From NCBI GenBank assembly GCA_017541275.1, contig JAFXZM010000032.1, positions 1 through 49,594 of the forward strand: a stretch of DNA of 49,594 bases. Direction: 5' to 3'. The DNA is from Oscillospiraceae bacterium (GTDB lineage: Bacteria; Bacillota; Clostridia; Oscillospirales; Ruminococcaceae). Shown here one piece after another: positions 48,117-49,594 of this stretch. The position numbers and the translations under genes are program-made. The first letter of the stretch is position 1; the number at the start of each line of letters is the position of its first letter. The notes below the pieces were generated by a model. The model saw nothing but the letters and a program-made list of their open reading frames with translations. It ran no database searches and was not told the DNA's origin.

Positions 48117-48713
48117 TCACGACAGACCAAGCAGCCGGCGAAGTGCCGCACAGTTCGGATATCCGTGTTCTGCTAACTCACGGATCATCAGCTCTGCACG
48201 GGCAAGGTCACCGAGCTTTCCGATGGCAAGTGTATAATTCGAATAGGCTGTCCAGTAATCGGAATCAGAGGGATTCATATGGGGCAGCCCTTTTTCGTAG
48301 ATTGCTTTTGCCTCGGCATACCGTTCCGTGAGAATATAGACCGTGCCGATGTTTGCGTAAGCAGGGCCGCAGGCCGGATCAATTTCAATCGCCTGATTGT
48401 AATATTCCAGTGCCTTGCCGTTCTGTCCGAGCGCTCGGCAGCAGCGGCCGAGCTTTGTCAGCGTTTCAGGGTTGTTGTCGTCAATCTCCAGCGCCTTGGT
48501 CAGCATCTGGAATTCATCGAGGTACCGTTCAGCCTGTCTGTGCTTTTCCGCCTCGACATAGCAGAGCAGGAGCTTCGCATCGGTCAGTGCTTTGCTCCGG
48601 ATGTTCAGATTCCCGTCCAGCACATAACGGCTGCCGCAGAATGAACAGACCATGACGGAGCCTCGTCTGTTCAGCTGCGAACTGCCGCAGGCTTCACATC
48701 TTAATTCTATCAT
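48117..48713 (-). CDS. zinc-ribbon TPR protein
   Basis: A 198-residue cytoplasmic protein. The N-terminus has a zinc ribbon (CEACGSSQL and CSFCGSRYV, Cys pairs at about 6/9 and 23/26). Residues ~60-180 form tetratricopeptide repeats, clearest in NPETLTKLGRCCRALGQNGKALEYYNQAIEIDP and AYANIGTVYILTERYAEAKAIYEKGL (each shortened here by reading two blocks). TPRs bind partner proteins; the partner is unknown. AGAGGAAAT lies before the ATG. It follows ppdK past a terminator, so read-through may express it. Confidence 0.8.
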   Translation of the reverse strand: MIELRCEACGSSQLNRRGSVMVCSFCGSRYVLDGNLNIRSKALTDAKLLLCYVEAEKHRQAERYLDEFQMLTKALEIDDNNPETLTKLGRCCRALGQNGKALEYYNQAIEIDPACGPAYANIGTVYILTERYAEAKAIYEKGLPHMNPSDSDYWTAYSNYTLAIGKLGDLARAELMIRELAEHGYPNCAALRRLLGLS

Positions 48714-48769
48714 AACCTATTTCCTCTATCGTATTGTTTTGCAGCGATTGCTTCATTCCTGAATAGATA

Positions 48770-48804
48770 AAAGTCTCCCGCGGCGCGGAGCCGCAGGAGA
48801 CTTT
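48770..48804 (-). terminator. terminator after ppdK
   Basis: Stem aaagtctcc.../...ggagacttt with an inner gcggc/gccgc stem; on the minus strand it is followed by tatctatt after a TTT run. Lies 20 bases after the ppdK stop. Confidence 0.85.
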
Positions 48805-48823
48805 CGGAACCAAATCAAACAGA

Positions 48824-49594
48824 TCAGCGGAGTGCTGCCTGAGCTGCTGCCAGACGTGCGATCGGCACGCGGAACGGCGAGCAGGAGACATAGTCCAGAC
48901 CGATCTCGTGGCAGAACTCGACGGAAGTCGGGTCGCCGCCGTGCTCACCGCAGATACCGCAGTGGAGCTTCGGGTTGACCGGCTTGCCCAGTTCGATTGC
49001 CATCTTCATCAGCTTGCCGACGCCGACCTGATCCAGCTTTGCGAACGGATCGCTCTCAAAGATCTTCTGATCGTAGTAAGCGCCGAGGAACTTGCCTGCG
49101 TCGTCACGGGAGAAGCCGAATGTCATCTGGGTCAGGTCATTTGTACCGAAGCAGAAGAAGTCAGCTTCCTTCGCGATATCGTCAGCGGTCAGAGCTGCAC
49201 GCGGAATCTCGATCATGGTACCGACCTGATACTTCAGATCTGCGCCTGCTGCTGCGATCACTTCATCAGCGGTCTTGACAACGACGTCCTTGACGAACTT
49301 CAGCTCCTTGACCTCGCCGACCAGCGGGATCATGATTTCCGGCTCGACATTCCAGTCCGGATGTGCCTTCTTGACATTGATTGCAGCCTTGATGACAGCC
49401 TTGGTCTGCATTGCAGCGATTTCCGGATAGGTGACAGCCAGACGGCAGCCGCGGTGACCCATCATCGGGTTGAACTCGTGCAGGGAAGCGATGATCGCCT
49501 TGATGTCCTCAACGGACTTGCCCTGTGCCTTGGCCAGTGCTGCGATGTCAGCCTCCTCGGTCGGAACGAACTCGTGGAGCGGCGGATCCAGGAA
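48824..49594 (-). CDS. ppdK: pyruvate phosphate dikinase, C-terminal part (cut by the window end)
   Basis: Only the last 256 codons are in the window; the gene continues beyond 49594. PPDK interconverts pyruvate, ATP and phosphate with PEP, AMP and pyrophosphate, and in clostridia acts in PPi-linked glycolysis. The visible part is the PEP/pyruvate-binding barrel: NPMMGHRGCRLAVTYPEI, PEIMIPLVGEVKELKF, GTMIEIPRAAL, ADFFCFGTNDLTQMTFGFSRDD, and the catalytic Cys region KLHCGICGEHGGDPTSVEFC. It ends VPIARLAAAQAALR, the usual PPDK C-terminus. Codon use is strongly biased, which fits high expression. Confidence 0.97.
   Translation of the reverse strand, partial: FLDPPLHEFVPTEEADIAALAKAQGKSVEDIKAIIASLHEFNPMMGHRGCRLAVTYPEIAAMQTKAVIKAAINVKKAHPDWNVEPEIMIPLVGEVKELKFVKDVVVKTADEVIAAAGADLKYQVGTMIEIPRAALTADDIAKEADFFCFGTNDLTQMTFGFSRDDAGKFLGAYYDQKIFESDPFAKLDQVGVGKLMKMAIELGKPVNPKLHCGICGEHGGDPTSVEFCHEIGLDYVSCSPFRVPIARLAAAQAALR

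Noticed and set aside
1-49594. CRISPR array, tRNA, rRNA or insertion sequence
   Set aside because: No regularly spaced repeats with unique spacers, no cloverleaf in the gaps I read, and no transposase coding sequence were found.

Overview
The window looks like chromosomal DNA of a GC-rich, spore-forming clostridial anaerobe close to Ruminococcus (Oscillospiraceae). Evidence: a dockerin-bearing secreted protein, an alpha/beta small acid-soluble spore protein, a PASTA sensor, a ferredoxin/NAD(P)-type bifurcating oxidoreductase, pyruvate phosphate dikinase, and many SigA-type promoters with exact 17-base spacers. No tRNA, rRNA, CRISPR array, transposase or integrase was recognised. Most of the window is core chromosome with a few accessory islands.

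Layout. 1-430: hairpin-rich non-coding DNA with an 86-bp direct repeat. 432-3550 (+): glmS and an N-acetylhexosamine 1-kinase, an amino-sugar phosphate operon. 3553-4863 (-): two orphan type IV pilin-like genes. 5065-9493 (-): three-gene flavin/Fe-S oxidoreductase operon (NuoE-like, NuoF-like, GltD-like), best matched to StnABC/NfnABC bifurcating transhydrogenases. 9555-13140 (-): tig-clpP-clpX. 13196-21111 (-): rplS, two signal peptidases, rbgA, rnhB, yraN, an Agp-like lipoprotein phosphatase, thrC and a metallophosphoesterase. 21178-24006 (-): phage-derived cassette (two paralogous tail-type proteins, one unknown, holin, GH25 endolysin). 24097-25594 (-): HtrA protease. 25525-26308: decayed DNA with a histidine kinase remnant. 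26309-29482 (-): orphan PglX-like DNA methyltransferase. 29483-31300: hairpin repeats, thymidylate kinase, spore protein with a coupled leader ORF. 31319-32554 (+): UDP-sugar pyrophosphorylase. 32842-38770 (+): ECF sigma/membrane partner/dockerin protein operon. 38787-43623 (-): HPr, then Ca2+-ATPase-rimM-trmD. 43708-48043 (+): two more ECF sigma/membrane partner pairs. 48065-49594 (-): Zn-ribbon TPR protein and the 3' part of ppdK.

The most notable signal is a set of three ECF sigma factor modules (32970, 43823, 46128). In each, the sigma gene overlaps by 4 bases a single-pass membrane protein. The membrane partners share a short N-terminal cytoplasmic motif that aligns without gaps from Met1, but carry unrelated outside domains: Thr/Ala-rich linker plus unknown domain, LolA/RseB-like domain, three PASTA repeats. 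Upstream of all three sigma genes, 65-69 bases before the ATG, lies a TGTaAC-type -35 box; two of them have CGTC exactly 16 bases later, as expected for ECF autoregulation. The first module also drives a 1,356-residue secreted protein with a dockerin in an unusual internal position and about seven degenerate ~155-residue modules. I infer a family of envelope-sensing ECF/anti-sigma switches with interchangeable sensor domains, one tied to a cellulosome-type protein.

Other links: GlmS, the HexNAc 1-kinase and the UAP1-like pyrophosphorylase could together supply and salvage UDP-amino sugars; the two LepB enzymes, HtrA, trigger factor and ClpXP form secretion and protein quality control. All calls were made by reading; no database search was run.
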